Below are positions 33,432 through 45,438 of a stretch of 64,000 nt of DNA, in pieces. The position numbers and the translations under genes are program-made. The DNA lies in the NCBI RefSeq assembly GCF_002153375.1, contig NZ_MTBQ01000002.1, positions 560,223 through 624,222 of the forward strand, given 5' to 3'. Below the pieces are notes generated by a model that made no database searches, had not been told where the DNA came from, and saw only the letters and a list, made by a program, of their open reading frames with translations. The DNA comes from Oceanobacillus rekensis. Lineage in GTDB: Bacteria; Bacillota; Bacilli; Bacillales; Amphibacillaceae. How positions within the stretch are numbered: position 1 is the first letter of the stretch; each line of letters begins with the position of its first letter.

Positions 33432-33812
33432 ATGAGCTTACCAGAGGAATTATTATATTCAAAAGAACACGAATGGATAAAAAAAGAGAATGGAAATGTA
33501 CGAATCGGTATTACGGCATTTGCTCAAGATGAACTTGGCGATATTGTCTTTGTTGAATTACCTGAAGTTGGTGATGAGCTAACAGTTGATGAGCCTTTCG
33601 GTAGTGTTGAGTCTGTTAAGACAGTATCTGAATTATATGCTCCATTAAGCGGCAAAGTCGTTGAAGTGAACGAAGAATTGGATGACAGTCCGGAGTTTGT
33701 GAACGAATCACCTTATGAAAAAGCATGGATGGTTGTTGTGGAACCATCGAATGAATCAGAGCTTGATGAATTACTATCAGCAGATCAATACAAAGCACTT
33801 ATCGAAGAATAA
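33432..33812 (+). CDS. gcvH: Glycine cleavage system H protein
   Basis: A 126-residue lipoyl carrier. The lipoyl-Lys is K63 in [15 protein letters not shown], the canonical place. ATG 33432 follows GGAGGGATAAG. It shuttles the methylamine intermediate of glycine decarboxylation. In Bacillus and Staphylococcus, GcvH is also the platform from which LipL transfers octanoyl or lipoyl groups to other enzymes, which explains why it stands apart from the other gcv genes. AAGGCTGACTATAC-like hairpin sequence at 33820-33860 follows. Confidence 0.95.
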   Translation: MSLPEELLYSKEHEWIKKENGNVRIGITAFAQDELGDIVFVELPEVGDELTVDEPFGSVESVKTVSELYAPLSGKVVEVNEELDDSPEFVNESPYEKAWMVVVEPSNESELDELLSADQYKALIEE

Positions 33813-33819
33813 TACCACT

Positions 33820-33866
33820 TAGGCTGGCTAACACGACTAAATGTGTATAGTCAGCCTTAACTTTAT
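33820..33866 (+). terminator. Probable terminator after gcvH
   Basis: TTAGGCTGGCTAACAC and GTGTATAGTCAGCCTTAA form a long imperfect hairpin with only a short T-rich tail (CTTTATC). Partial read-through into the next genes is likely. Confidence 0.6.
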
Positions 33867-33917
33867 CATATAATGTATGTAAATGAGCATCTTTCTTGCT
33901 TGCATAAGGAGTGCTAT

Positions 33918-34277
33918 GTGATGATAACTACTGATTCAGACAAAGTAATTATTGTCGAAGGACTGACAGATAAACGACAGATTGAAAAGATTATCAATGA
34001 CAATGTTACGATTATTTGTACAAATGGTACGCTAGGTGTAGAGAAGTTTGATGAACTGCTGGAAACATACGAATTAGATGTTAAAGATGTTTTTATAATG
34101 GTTGACGAGGATAAACCAGGGATTAAGTTACGGAAACAGCTTGCACGTGAACTTCCGCATGCAGAACATATTTATGTCAGCAGTGAATATCGCGAAGTCG
34201 CGGCAACACCGGAGAAGGTACTCGCTAGTGCGTTGCTAAGCAGGCGTTTTTCCATCCATCCCATATTTTTATTTTAG
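33918..34277 (+). CDS. yusF: Toprim-domain protein (YusF-like)
   Basis: Starting at GTG 33918 or ATG 33921, behind AAGGAG, this gives about 119 residues. It is a stand-alone Toprim domain: KVIIVEGLTDKRQIEKI (metal-binding Glu) and VFIMVDEDKPGIKLRKQL (DxD-type acidic pair). Small Toprim proteins such as RNase M5 act in nucleic-acid cleavage or joining; the B. subtilis homologue YusF has no proven role. The C-terminus RRFSIHPIFLF looks shortened or altered relative to the domain's usual basic end. Confidence 0.8.
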   Translation: MMITTDSDKVIIVEGLTDKRQIEKIINDNVTIICTNGTLGVEKFDELLETYELDVKDVFIMVDEDKPGIKLRKQLARELPHAEHIYVSSEYREVAATPEKVLASALLSRRFSIHPIFLF

Positions 34278-34297
34278 TCCAAAGATATAAGGTGATA

Positions 34298-34615
34298 ATG
34301 ATGCAAACAATTACAAAAGAAACGCTTGAACAGGAACGAATGCTTTTATATATCTATACTCCATTTTGTGGAACATGCAGTGTCGCACGAGCAATGCTTG
34401 AAAAAATTGAAGCAGTACATCAGGAAGACATATTTTATGAAATGAATGCCTCCTTGTATCCTGATTATATGTTAAATAATAAGGTAGAAAGTGTTCCATG
34501 CCTGTTAATTAAGGAAGGTAATCAGATTAAGGAAAAAGTATATGCCTTCCAATCAACAGGGAATATCTATCGTTATTTAATGGAGTATAAACCAGAGTTG
34601 TTTGTGAAAAACTAA
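34298..34615 (+). CDS. yusE: Thioredoxin-like protein (YusE-like)
   Basis: A 105-residue thioredoxin fold; the start is ATG 34298 or 34301 behind AAGGTG. The active-site CGTC (in TPFCGTCSVARAML) and cis-proline region VESVPCLLIKEG are clear. It has no signal peptide, so it is a cytosolic thiol-disulfide protein whose partner is unknown. It keeps the Bacillus order yusF-yusE-met. The met riboswitch begins 130 nt downstream. Confidence 0.85.
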   Translation: MMQTITKETLEQERMLLYIYTPFCGTCSVARAMLEKIEAVHQEDIFYEMNASLYPDYMLNNKVESVPCLLIKEGNQIKEKVYAFQSTGNIYRYLMEYKPELFVKN

Positions 34616-34747
34616 CGATAACAGAAAACCTACTAGAAATATGGAGGTCATTTTACTGGCTTTTTGAACAACTACTTTAAATATTGACATGACTATATAA
34701 CCGTGCTACTATAGTCTCATTGATTCAAGAACTTAATAGTTACTATC

Positions 34748-34916
34748 TCTTATCGTGAGCGGCGGAGGGACTGGCCCTTTGAAACCGCGGCAACCTTCAA
34801 ATGTAATTTTGAAAGGTGCCAAATCCTGCAATGTAGTACTGTGACAGATGAGAGAACGTGAGACATATATTATATATAGTACGTCTTTCTGTTCTCGGGC
34901 AGAGGGGCGTTTTTTA
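34748..34916 (+). ncRNA. SAM-I (S-box) riboswitch with terminator upstream of metNPQ
   Basis: P1 is formed by CTCTTATC (34748-34755) and GATGAGAG (34847-34854). Between them are the conserved S-box blocks GGAGGGACTGGCCC, TGAAACC, GCGGCAACC and GGTGCCAAATCC. The expression platform is ACGTCTTTCTG (34881-34891) pairing with CAGAGGGGCGT (34900-34910), then TTTTTT. GAGAAC (about 34852) with GTTCTC (about 34890) can form the competing antiterminator. SAM binding shuts off the methionine importer. Low-level transcription starts near TTGACA at about 34684. Confidence 0.95.
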
Positions 34917-34950
34917 TTGCATGGAATGATTTTAAAGAGGAGGATACGCA

Positions 34951-35985
34951 ATGATTTCGATTGAGGGTTTAAGTAAAATCTTTAGTCTAAACAAAACAAA
35001 TATAACAGCTGTTGATGATTTGACCCTTAATATTAAAGAAGGCGAAATCTATGGTGTTATCGGCTATAGTGGTGCTGGTAAAAGTACGTTCGTACGATTG
35101 CTTAATCGACTTGAAGAACCTACCGCCGGTAAAGTGATAATTGACAACCAAGAGATCACAGCATTAAATACGAAGAAGCTTCGGCTTGCGCGCCAGGAAA
35201 TCGGTATGATTTTTCAACATTTCAACCTATTATGGTCGAGAACGGTTGAAGATAATATTGCCTTTCCATTAGAAATAGCAGGTGTTTCTAAAGTAAATCG
35301 CTCTAGACGTGTACAGGAACTGATAAACCTTGTCGGACTTAATGGACGTGAAAAGGCATACCCATCCCAGTTAAGTGGTGGACAAAAGCAACGTGTAGGA
35401 ATTGCCCGTGCACTCGCAAATAATCCGAAAGTATTACTTTGTGATGAAGCAACATCTGCATTGGATCCGGAAACAACGAATTCCATTTTGGATCTGTTAG
35501 TGGATATTAATGAAAAGCTTGGCTTGACAATCATTCTCATTACCCATGAAATGCATGTTATTCGCAAAATCTGTAATCAGGTTGCTGTCATGGAACAAGG
35601 GGAAATTGTTGAACAGGGACAAGTACTTGAAGTCTTCACACATCCTAAAAAATCGGTAACGAAGAAATTTGTGGAACAGATCATGAAATCTGATAATCAA
35701 GATGATGATATATCGAATATTATCAAGTCCTATCATAACGAAGGAAAGGTTCTTCGCTTACATTTTCTTGGTGAAACAACGAACCAGGCCCTTATCAGTG
35801 AGTTAGCAAAAAAGTTTGATATCGACCTTAATATATTGCATGGGAAAATTACACAAACACAGGCTGGTGGATATGGTACATTGTTTGTTCACGTAAAAGG
35901 GGAAATAGCAGAAATTCAAACTGCAGTGGACTTTGTTCAGGGAAAAACCTCTGTAGAAGTGGAGGTTATCGAAAATGCTGACTAA
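34951..35985 (+). CDS. metN: Methionine ABC transporter ATP-binding protein MetN
   Basis: A 344-residue ATPase: Walker A GYSGAGKST (38-46), signature LSGGQKQR, Walker B VLLCDEATSALD. The C-terminal ACT-like NIL domain (about 265-344) binds methionine and gives trans-inhibition in this family. It powers D/L-methionine uptake with MetP and MetQ. GAGGAGGATACGC precedes the ATG. It overlaps metP by 11 nt and is controlled by the SAM riboswitch. Confidence 0.95.
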   Translation: MISIEGLSKIFSLNKTNITAVDDLTLNIKEGEIYGVIGYSGAGKSTFVRLLNRLEEPTAGKVIIDNQEITALNTKKLRLARQEIGMIFQHFNLLWSRTVEDNIAFPLEIAGVSKVNRSRRVQELINLVGLNGREKAYPSQLSGGQKQRVGIARALANNPKVLLCDEATSALDPETTNSILDLLVDINEKLGLTIILITHEMHVIRKICNQVAVMEQGEIVEQGQVLEVFTHPKKSVTKKFVEQIMKSDNQDDDISNIIKSYHNEGKVLRLHFLGETTNQALISELAKKFDIDLNILHGKITQTQAGGYGTLFVHVKGEIAEIQTAVDFVQGKTSVEVEVIENAD

Positions 35986-36643
35986 TTTATTTCCTAATAT
36001 TAGTATGGATGATCTTTGGGTGGCTACATATGAAACATTCTATATGACAATCCTTGCTTTAATCGGAACAGCTATTATAGGCTTGATTCTGGGGTTGCTT
36101 CTTTTTCTGACTTCAAAAGAAGGAATATGGCAAAATAAGTATATTAATTTAATAGTGGCTGCATTTGTAAATATTTTCCGAGCTATTCCATTCATTATTC
36201 TAATTTTATTGTTATTCCCTTTTACCGATTTTTTAGTCGGGACAATACGAGGACCAAATGCAGCATTACCTGCACTGATTATCGGTTCAGCACCGTTTTA
36301 TGGCAGACTCGTTGAAATAGCTTTAAAGGAAGTGGATAAAGGAGTTGTCGAGGCGGCAAAATCGATGGGTGCTAAGACAAGTACTATTATTACCAAAGTT
36401 CTCATACCTGAATCGATGCCTGCACTTGTGTCAGGAATTACAGTTACAGCCATCGCTTTAATCGGTTATACCGCAATGGCTGGTGTCATCGGTGCAGGTG
36501 GTCTTGGAAATTATGCATATTACTTTGGTTTCCAACGTCGAGATTTTGATGTTGTATTCCTTTGTACGATTATCATTGTAATTATCGTCTTTATTTTCCA
36601 ATTTATTGGAGACTTTATTACGAATAAAATGGATAAAAGATAA
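35975..36643 (+). CDS. metP: Methionine ABC transporter permease MetP (MetI)
   Basis: A 222-residue BPD-type permease with five membrane helices and the EAA-loop VDKGVVEAAKSMGAKTSTIITKVLIPESMPALVSG that contacts the ATPase (visible around residues 118-150). It carries methionine across the membrane. It is coupled to metN by an 11-nt overlap and followed by metQ after a 63-nt gap containing AAAAGGAGAG. Confidence 0.94.
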   Translation: MLTNLFPNISMDDLWVATYETFYMTILALIGTAIIGLILGLLLFLTSKEGIWQNKYINLIVAAFVNIFRAIPFIILILLLFPFTDFLVGTIRGPNAALPALIIGSAPFYGRLVEIALKEVDKGVVEAAKSMGAKTSTIITKVLIPESMPALVSGITVTAIALIGYTAMAGVIGAGGLGNYAYYFGFQRRDFDVVFLCTIIIVIIVFIFQFIGDFITNKMDKR

Positions 36644-36706
36644 TTTGATTTGTCTATAGGCGAATGCCAATTTCACATAGATAACAACATAAAAGGAGAG
36701 ATAAGG

Positions 36707-37564
36707 ATGAAAAAGATTTTAGCGTTATTATCACTAGCATTTGTATTACTTCTTGCTGCATGTGGTGGAAATAATTCTGACACAGGAAGTGAAAACGAAA
36801 CAACGGAGGGTGGCACAGAAGAAGCGACTGTTATTACTGTTGGCGCTTCAAGTGTCCCACACGCAGAAATTTTAGAAGAAGCAAAACCTTTACTTGAGGA
36901 GCAAGGAATCACATTAAATATTGAAGAATATCAGGATTACGTATTTCCGAATGATGATCTAGCAAGTGGTGACCTGGATGCAAACTTTTTCCAACATGGT
37001 CCTTACTTAAACCAAACGGTTGCAGATACGGGTTATGAAATCGAATCTATTGGTGGCATTCACATAGAACCAATGGGTGTTTACTCCAAAGGGATAACAA
37101 GCATTGATGAGATTGCAGATGGAACAGAGGTTATCATGAGTAATTCCGTTGCAGACCACGGAAGAATTTTAGCGTTATTTGAAGCGGAAGGATTACTCAC
37201 ATTGGATGAAGGTATTGAGAAATCAGCAGCAACCATCGAAGATATAACAGAAAATCCTAAAAATCTAACATTCTCCCCTGATTATGAAGCTGCATTCCTG
37301 CCTGAATATTATAATTCAGAGGAAGAAGCACTTGTTGTTATCAATACAAACTATGCTATTGAAGCGGGGATAAGCCCACTTGAGGATGCATTGTTTATTG
37401 AAGGGGATGAATCTGAGTATGCAAATATTATTGCTGTTCAATCCGAAGATAAAGAAAATGAAGCACTGAATACTTTGGTTGATGTACTTCACTCAGAAGA
37501 AATTCAGAACTTTATTATTGAGAAATACGAAGGTGCAGTTGTTCCTGTTGGTGGCGAAAATTAA
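36707..37564 (+). CDS. metQ: Methionine-binding lipoprotein MetQ
   Basis: A 285-residue NlpA-family lipoprotein. ATG 36707 follows AAAAGGAGAGATAAGG. The signal peptide ends in a lipobox LLAAC (Cys 19 or so) and an acidic linker follows. TVGASSVPHAEILEEAKPLL, DANFFQHGPYL and the ligand-lining NSVADHGRIL are typical of MetQ. It delivers methionine to MetNP. No clear U-tract terminator follows; the next 160 nt carry only small imperfect hairpins. Confidence 0.94.
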   Translation: MKKILALLSLAFVLLLAACGGNNSDTGSENETTEGGTEEATVITVGASSVPHAEILEEAKPLLEEQGITLNIEEYQDYVFPNDDLASGDLDANFFQHGPYLNQTVADTGYEIESIGGIHIEPMGVYSKGITSIDEIADGTEVIMSNSVADHGRILALFEAEGLLTLDEGIEKSAATIEDITENPKNLTFSPDYEAAFLPEYYNSEEEALVVINTNYAIEAGISPLEDALFIEGDESEYANIIAVQSEDKENEALNTLVDVLHSEEIQNFIIEKYEGAVVPVGGEN

Positions 37565-37811
37565 CTAATTTAATTTGAGGACAAGGGGTTCGGAATAGCT
37601 GCTCAGGCTGAATGCTGAGTATTTCAGAGGATACGCTAGCTATTTATTAGAATATTATGGTGACATATCATTTCAGTGGTGTGGTGCGACCATATATAGT
37701 TTTTTCGTTCGAAAAAGGTTTATATCCATTTTGTTAAGGGAATCGTCCTTGTGTTACTATAAATATACAAAATCTTGAAAGGGATGGTTCACTATTAATA
37801 GTGGAATAGAC

Positions 37812-37982
37812 ATGAGGTACACTTCTGAAATGGAAAAAGGAATGACTCAAGCCCGACATGTCAATTATGAAGAGTATGGAAGAAGATTGGAAACGCGTAT
37901 GAAGATTGAAAAACAACGTGATGAAGAATATAAAGAGGCAAAAATGTTAACCTCTGAATTTGATAGTCAACTACCTAAATAA
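37812..37982 (+). CDS. 56-residue charged, helical hypothetical protein
   Basis: ATG 37812 to TAA 37982 encodes a hydrophilic, lysine- and glutamate-rich peptide (MRYTSEMEKGMTQARH... ending SQLPK), predicted mostly helical, without cysteines or membrane segment. ATG 37830 is an alternative start. A possible promoter (TTGTTA at 37731 with TACTAT or TATAAA near 37755-37763) lies upstream and a strong terminator directly downstream, so the gene looks like a complete unit. The ribosome-binding site is weak (GTGGAA). I do not recognise a family. Confidence 0.55.
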   Translation: MRYTSEMEKGMTQARHVNYEEYGRRLETRMKIEKQRDEEYKEAKMLTSEFDSQLPK

Positions 37983-37990
37983 AATGAAAT

Positions 37991-38025
37991 ACTGATGCTC
38001 AGAATTTGAGTATCAGTGTTTTTTT
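37991..38025 (+). terminator. Terminator after the 56-residue ORF
   Basis: ACTGATGCTCA (37991-38001) pairs with TGAGTATCAGT (38007-38017) with one G-T-type mismatch, followed by seven T. The following 38026-38248 is AT-rich leader of the suf operon with no further gene seen. Confidence 0.85.
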
Positions 38026-38248
38026 GTATATAGAAAACAAATAAGAAAGAATAGTGGGAAACAAACCAATTAGGGTTTTCTATTTTCATTTAGGGAAAAT
38101 TTAAAAAATAGACTTAACCCTTTATTACTGCTAATCTAAAAGAGTTGATTATTGATTTGAAATGCTTTAAGATTGTAATGAGAATAAGTTGAGAATGGAT
38201 GTAAATTCATTCGATATCTAGAAAATATAGTATTTGGAGGTATGTTTT

Positions 38249-39034
38249 ATGTCAGGATCAGTTTTAGAAATTAAGAATCTTCATGTTTCCATTGAAGACA
38301 AAGAGATATTAAAAGGTGCAAACCTTACGATAAAGGGTGGAGAATTCCACGCAATTATGGGACCTAACGGAACTGGTAAATCCACACTTGCTTCTGCAAT
38401 CATGGGACATCCGAAATATGAAGTAACAGAAGGAAGTATTCTTCTTGACGGTGAAGATGTATTGGAAATGGAAGTTGATGAGCGTGCACGTGCAGGTCTA
38501 TTCCTTGCAATGCAATATCCAAGTGAAATCAGTGGTGTAACAACTTCAGATTTCCTCCGTTCTGCAATCAATGCACGACGTGACGAAGGTGATGAAGTTT
38601 CACTGATGAAATTTATTAAACAATTGGATAAAGACCTTGATTTCCTTGAAATTGATCAAAACATGGCTACTCGTTACTTAAACGAAGGATTCTCAGGTGG
38701 AGAGAAAAAACGTAATGAGATTCTTCAGTTAATGCAGTTAAAACCTGCAATTGCAATTCTGGATGAAATTGACTCTGGATTGGATATCGATGCATTGAAA
38801 GTTGTTTCTGATGGGATTAATAAAATGCGCAACGATAAGTTTGGTTGCTTAATTATTACCCACTACCAACGTTTATTAAACTACATTACACCGGATTTCG
38901 TTCATGTAATGATGCAAGGTCGTGTTGTTAAGTCTGGTGGACCTGAACTTGCTAAGCGTCTGGAAGAAGAAGGATATGAGTGGATTAAAGAAGAATTAGG
39001 TATTGAAGACGAAACAGTTGAACAAAACGCTTAA
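38249..39034 (+). CDS. sufC: Fe-S cluster assembly ATPase SufC
   Basis: A 261-residue ABC-type ATPase, with ATG 38249 behind TTGGAGG. Walker A GPNGTGKST (about 35-43), the Suf-type signature FSGGEKKR and Walker B AILDEIDSGLDIDALK are seen. It is cytosolic: SufC forms the SufBC2D scaffold and uses ATP to open it for cluster building. It is the first gene of sufCDSUB, the essential Fe-S machinery of Firmicutes. Confidence 0.96.
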   Translation: MSGSVLEIKNLHVSIEDKEILKGANLTIKGGEFHAIMGPNGTGKSTLASAIMGHPKYEVTEGSILLDGEDVLEMEVDERARAGLFLAMQYPSEISGVTTSDFLRSAINARRDEGDEVSLMKFIKQLDKDLDFLEIDQNMATRYLNEGFSGGEKKRNEILQLMQLKPAIAILDEIDSGLDIDALKVVSDGINKMRNDKFGCLIITHYQRLLNYITPDFVHVMMQGRVVKSGGPELAKRLEEEGYEWIKEELGIEDETVEQNA

Positions 39035-39053
39035 ACGTTAGGAGGGGTAATTG

Positions 39054-42008
<2,955 letters not shown>

Positions 42009-42048
42009 GGTATAATGTTTTTTAAAATACCAATAGGAGGTTTTATAA

Positions 42049-43446
42049 ATGGCTAAAAATATGCCGGAAATCGATGAATATAAATATGGATTTGCTGATA
42101 AAGATGTCTCTGTTTTTCGTACGGAAAGAGGCTTAACAAAGAAAGTCGTCGAAGAAATCTCCAAATTGAAAGAAGAACCACAGTGGATGCTGGATTATCG
42201 CCTAAAAGCTCTTGAACATTTCTATGAGCGTCCAATGCCACAGTGGGGTGGGGATCTTACTGGTTTAGACTTCGATGAGATCATTTATTATGTAAAACCA
42301 TCTGAAAAACAAGGAACAACTTGGGATGAAGTGCCTGCAGAAATCAAGGAGACATTTGACAAACTTGGAATTCCTGAAGCAGAACAAAAATATTTGGCTG
42401 GTGTATCAGCACAGTACGAATCGGAAGTAGTATACCATAGCTTGAAACAAGATTTATCAGATTTGGGTATCCTATTTACAGATACAGATACTGCATTGCG
42501 AGAACATGAAGATCTCTTTAGAGAATACTTTGGTAAAGTAATTCCGTATTCGGATAATAAATTCTCTGCTCTTAACTCTGCTGTATGGTCTGGTGGATCA
42601 TTCATCTATGTTCCAAAAGGTGTTCAAACAACCACACCATTACAAGCATACTTCCGTATTAACTCTGAAAATATGGGACAATTTGAAAGAACATTGATCA
42701 TTGTTGACGAAGGTGCTTCTGTTCACTATGTTGAAGGTTGTACAGCGCCAGTGTATACAACAAACTCACTTCATAGTGCAGTTGTTGAAATCATTGTTAA
42801 GAAAGATGCATATTGCCGTTATACAACAATTCAAAACTGGGCAAACAATGTATATAACCTAGTTACGAAACGTGCTGTATGTGATGCGAATGCGACGATG
42901 GAATGGATTGATGGTAACATCGGTTCTAAATTAACAATGAAGTACCCTGCAATTCTTCTAAGGGGTGAAGGTGCTCGTGGTAACACACTTTCAATAGCTA
43001 TTGCTGGTAAAGGTCAAGTACAGGATGCAGGCGCTAAAATGCATCACTTAGCACCAAACACATCATCCACCATTGTTTCAAAATCCATTTCTAAACAAGG
43101 TGGGAAAGTATCGTATCGTGGACTTGTTCACTTTGGCCGTAAAGCAGAAGGAGCTCGTGCAAACATCGAATGTGATACGTTACTCATGGATAATGAATCT
43201 ACATCTGATACAATTCCATACAATGAGATTTTAAATGAAAATATCTCATTGGAGCATGAAGCTAAAGTTTCCAAAGTTTCTGAAGAACAATTATTCTACC
43301 TCATGAGTAGAGGATTGACTGAAGTAGAAGCAACGGAAATGATTGTAATGGGCTTTATCGAGCCATTTACAAAAGAGCTTCCAATGGAATATGCAGTAGA
43401 AATGAACCGTCTAATCAAGTTTGAAATGGAAGGCAGTATAGGATAA
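42049..43446 (+). CDS. sufB: Fe-S cluster assembly protein SufB
   Basis: A 465-residue scaffold subunit, the most conserved Suf protein. It shows [24 protein letters not shown]-type beta-helix core, [23 protein letters not shown] with the functionally important Cys/Glu, and [23 protein letters not shown]. With SufC and SufD it builds clusters. ATG 42049 follows AGGAGG. A terminator closes the operon just downstream. Confidence 0.96.
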   Translation: MAKNMPEIDEYKYGFADKDVSVFRTERGLTKKVVEEISKLKEEPQWMLDYRLKALEHFYERPMPQWGGDLTGLDFDEIIYYVKPSEKQGTTWDEVPAEIKETFDKLGIPEAEQKYLAGVSAQYESEVVYHSLKQDLSDLGILFTDTDTALREHEDLFREYFGKVIPYSDNKFSALNSAVWSGGSFIYVPKGVQTTTPLQAYFRINSENMGQFERTLIIVDEGASVHYVEGCTAPVYTTNSLHSAVVEIIVKKDAYCRYTTIQNWANNVYNLVTKRAVCDANATMEWIDGNIGSKLTMKYPAILLRGEGARGNTLSIAIAGKGQVQDAGAKMHHLAPNTSSTIVSKSISKQGGKVSYRGLVHFGRKAEGARANIECDTLLMDNESTSDTIPYNEILNENISLEHEAKVSKVSEEQLFYLMSRGLTEVEATEMIVMGFIEPFTKELPMEYAVEMNRLIKFEMEGSIG

Positions 43447-43453
43447 ATGCCTT

Positions 43454-43496
43454 AACCCTTGTCACATTAATGTTTGTGGCAAGGGTATTTTTTTCT
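43454..43496 (+). terminator. Terminator of sufCDSUB
   Basis: ACCCTTGTCACA and TGTGGCAAGGGT (one G-U pair) enclose TTAATGTT, followed by seven T. A near-identical terminator occurs at 49849-49888, at the other end of the accessory region. Confidence 0.9.
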
Positions 43497-43726
43497 TGTG
43501 CTCGATTTGTGTCCAATCGTGATCCCTTCAATTACTTTTAATCAAATTTTTGGAAGAATATAATTATCCTTTAAAATAGTTTTATTTCCGTCACTATAAA
43601 AGACAAGGTTATATACTGTTCTGCTGAAATAGAACTGTTTTTTCCAATCCACAGATGCTCCCATAAATCTCCCAACTCAGCACATTAGCACCAATTTTAA
43701 AGTCTTCCAATTCAGAGTTAGGTTGC
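43497..43726. other. Gene-free degraded stretch before the recombinase fragment
   Basis: This stretch is AT-rich with no start plus ribosome-binding site on either strand. On the minus strand a short open segment reads NSELEDFKIGANVLSWEIYG..., probably a fragment of an unknown gene. It marks the left edge of the accessory segment. Confidence 0.4.
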
Positions 43727-43878
43727 TATTGTTCTAGCGAAACGGTCTAGCTTCGTAACGGTTAATGTATCGCCCTCTTTTAACACTTCCAGTAATTCAT
43801 TAATACTTAACCTATCTCTTTTTGTTCCTGTAAATTTATCTATATATATTTTATCGCAACCTTCACGCTTTAATTGTA
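43727..43878 (-). pseudogene. Serine recombinase (resolvase/invertase) fragment
   Basis: Minus-strand translation of this stretch gives REGCDKIYIDKFTGTKRDR followed by LSINELLEVLKEGDTLTV and TKLDRFARTIA, the N-terminal catalytic-domain region of Tn3/invertase-type serine recombinases. The start (catalytic Ser segment) and everything after ARTIA are missing, and a stop follows soon after. It is the remnant of a mobile element or integrated plasmid. Confidence 0.8.
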
Positions 43879-43879
43879 A

Positions 43880-44250
43880 TAATTAGTACAATGTAAACTG
43901 AATTTATATAAAAAACTGAAATGATATGGAAGATTGCGAAAATATGTAAAAGTGGATTGAATGAAAAAAAGTAATTATACAATAATTTTGTAACTGATAA
44001 ACTAGACTCAAATAAGTGTCTTAACTCTTGTAACAATGGCATTTTTGATTAGTACTCAGTCATACTTCAATAACAAAGTAATTATTCTTGCAATTATAAA
44101 TGGTACGAAGTAGGCGGGGTGCCTAAATTAAAAAGTGATTTTCTGGTTTAAAATTATTCGTTATCCTGCCAAGAAAATAACTAATTTTTAATGTGGGAGT
44201 AAAAAAGTGATAAAGGACGAGTTGACTGTCACTTCGTCCTTTTTAAGATA
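43880..44250. other. AT-rich intergenic region without recognisable gene
   Basis: No ORF with a ribosome-binding site is seen. CTTAACTCTTGTAACAATGGCATTTT (here cited at 44021-44046) loosely echoes the two terminators at 43450 and 49846. Otherwise I see nothing in it. Confidence 0.35.
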
Positions 44251-44706
44251 TTATTTTCCACCTGTAACGCCGAGTGCTTCACCTATGATTGCTGCAGCAC
44301 CGTCTGAAGCTAGGAATACTGTTGCTGCAATTCTGAAGGTTCAAGTGAGAACATGTTTCGTTGTTAAGAATGCACCCTTCAGAATGACATCGACAACAAA
44401 ATCCCATTTTTCTTCTGGGAAATCTTCAACAGGGGAAATAAACTGAACTCCTGCATTATTTACGAGGACGTCTACTGTTCCACGCTCATCTATGACCTGT
44501 TCAACTGTAGATTTAACATTTTGTTCGTTTACTACATCAACTTGGTAGCCTTTTGCATTACCTAAATTTTCTGCAGCACTTGTTGCTGCTTCTTCATTTA
44601 AATCAAAAATTGCAACAAATTCGCCTTTATCTTTAAATGCTTTCGCAACAGCATGGCCAATTCCTTGAGCTGCGCCAGTTACGATGACTGTACGATCTTG
44701 TGCCAT
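44251..44706 (-). pseudogene. Short-chain dehydrogenase with internal deletion (3-hydroxybutyrate-dehydrogenase-like)
   Basis: ATG 44706 with AAAGGAGTGG opens a typical SDR: VIVTGAAQGIGHAVA (NAD site), VDVLVNNAGVQF and a segment ending VILKGAFLTTKHVLT, then a stop near 44340. The remaining DNA down to 44251, in the same frame after that stop, encodes the family's C-terminus (TVFLASDGAAAIIGEALGV, TGGK, stop). About 100 residues with the Ser-Tyr-Lys catalytic motif are gone, so the enzyme is dead. The start resembles 3-hydroxybutyrate dehydrogenases. Confidence 0.85.
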
Positions 44707-44741
44707 AAGTACCACTCCTTTAATTCTTTATTTATTAAATT

Positions 44742-44868
44742 TCATTAGAAGTTTTCTTAAACCGTTTCCATTTAAGTTCATCTTCTGGTTTGAGCCCATT
44801 AAAGATAACGATTTGATCACCGTCTAATTTAGCGACACGTGGCTGAGATTGATCAAGCCTATGTTGGA
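44742..44868 (-). pseudogene. C-terminal fragment of an unidentified gene upstream of the SDR remnant
   Basis: The minus strand contains an open end reading QSQPRVAKLDGDQIVIFNG then LKPEDELKWKRFKKTSNEI and a stop, 35 nt before the SDR start, as in an operon. Nothing in frame upstream continues it. I cannot name the family. A second minus-strand tail (VTWYIITPSTLIVSAGIIWRLFN, about 44900-44980, here given in pieces VTWYIITPS and AGIIWRLFN) looks like the end of a membrane protein. Confidence 0.45.
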
Positions 44869-44869
44869 T

Positions 44870-45430
44870 TCATGCTCACCTCCATAATGAGTTACTTCTA
44901 ACATTAGTTAAAGAGTCTCCAAATGATGCCTGCACTAACTATCAATGTGCTTGGAGTTATGATGTACCAGGTGACCAAACGAAACAAATTGGGTTAATTG
45001 GATAATATTTAGAAGGATCCTTATTGGAATAGGAAGTACATAACCACCTTTTCACCCAATCTACAACAGGTTATCTAATGAGAAGTAACCCATGTCTCGT
45101 AAACATAAGACCTCAGGCTGAATTTGTTCTTGCACAAAAACCAATAAAAAAAAGAAAAAAATTTAAATATATTATTTTCGCTTTTTACAATCACTTAACC
45201 AATTACTGTAATTAAATTAACAAGGTACATATAGATTGATGATCTATAAACATGAACGTATTCAATTGAAAGAACCAATCTTTCTCCTAATTGATATACC
45301 CACAAAAGATAATATATGAAAAAAACTCTGAAATAATATTTTCATTATTTACATATTCTTTACAAATTACCGGATTTAATTTAATAAGGTATAGGTAAAA
45401 TCTAAATTACCAAGAAGAAGTACTTAGGGG
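44870..45430. other. Degraded, AT-rich region upstream of the RpiR gene
   Basis: No intact gene. Apart from the membrane-protein-like minus-strand tail near 44900-44980, I see only AT-rich sequence that must contain the promoter of the RpiR/transporter operon. Two similar pieces ending in TTTAATTTAATAAGGTATA (about 45375) and TAATTAAATTAACAAGGTACATA (about 45208) may be repeated leader motifs. Confidence 0.35.
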
Positions 45431-45438
45431 GGATATGT

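Noticed and set aside
44207-44446. 79-codon plus-strand ORF
   Set aside because: It lies antisense to the broken short-chain dehydrogenase gene and has no ribosome-binding site; the minus-strand pseudogene explains the open frame.
43497-45430. Intact transposon or prophage
   Set aside because: Only one recombinase fragment is present, without terminal inverted repeats, transposase, or phage structural genes.
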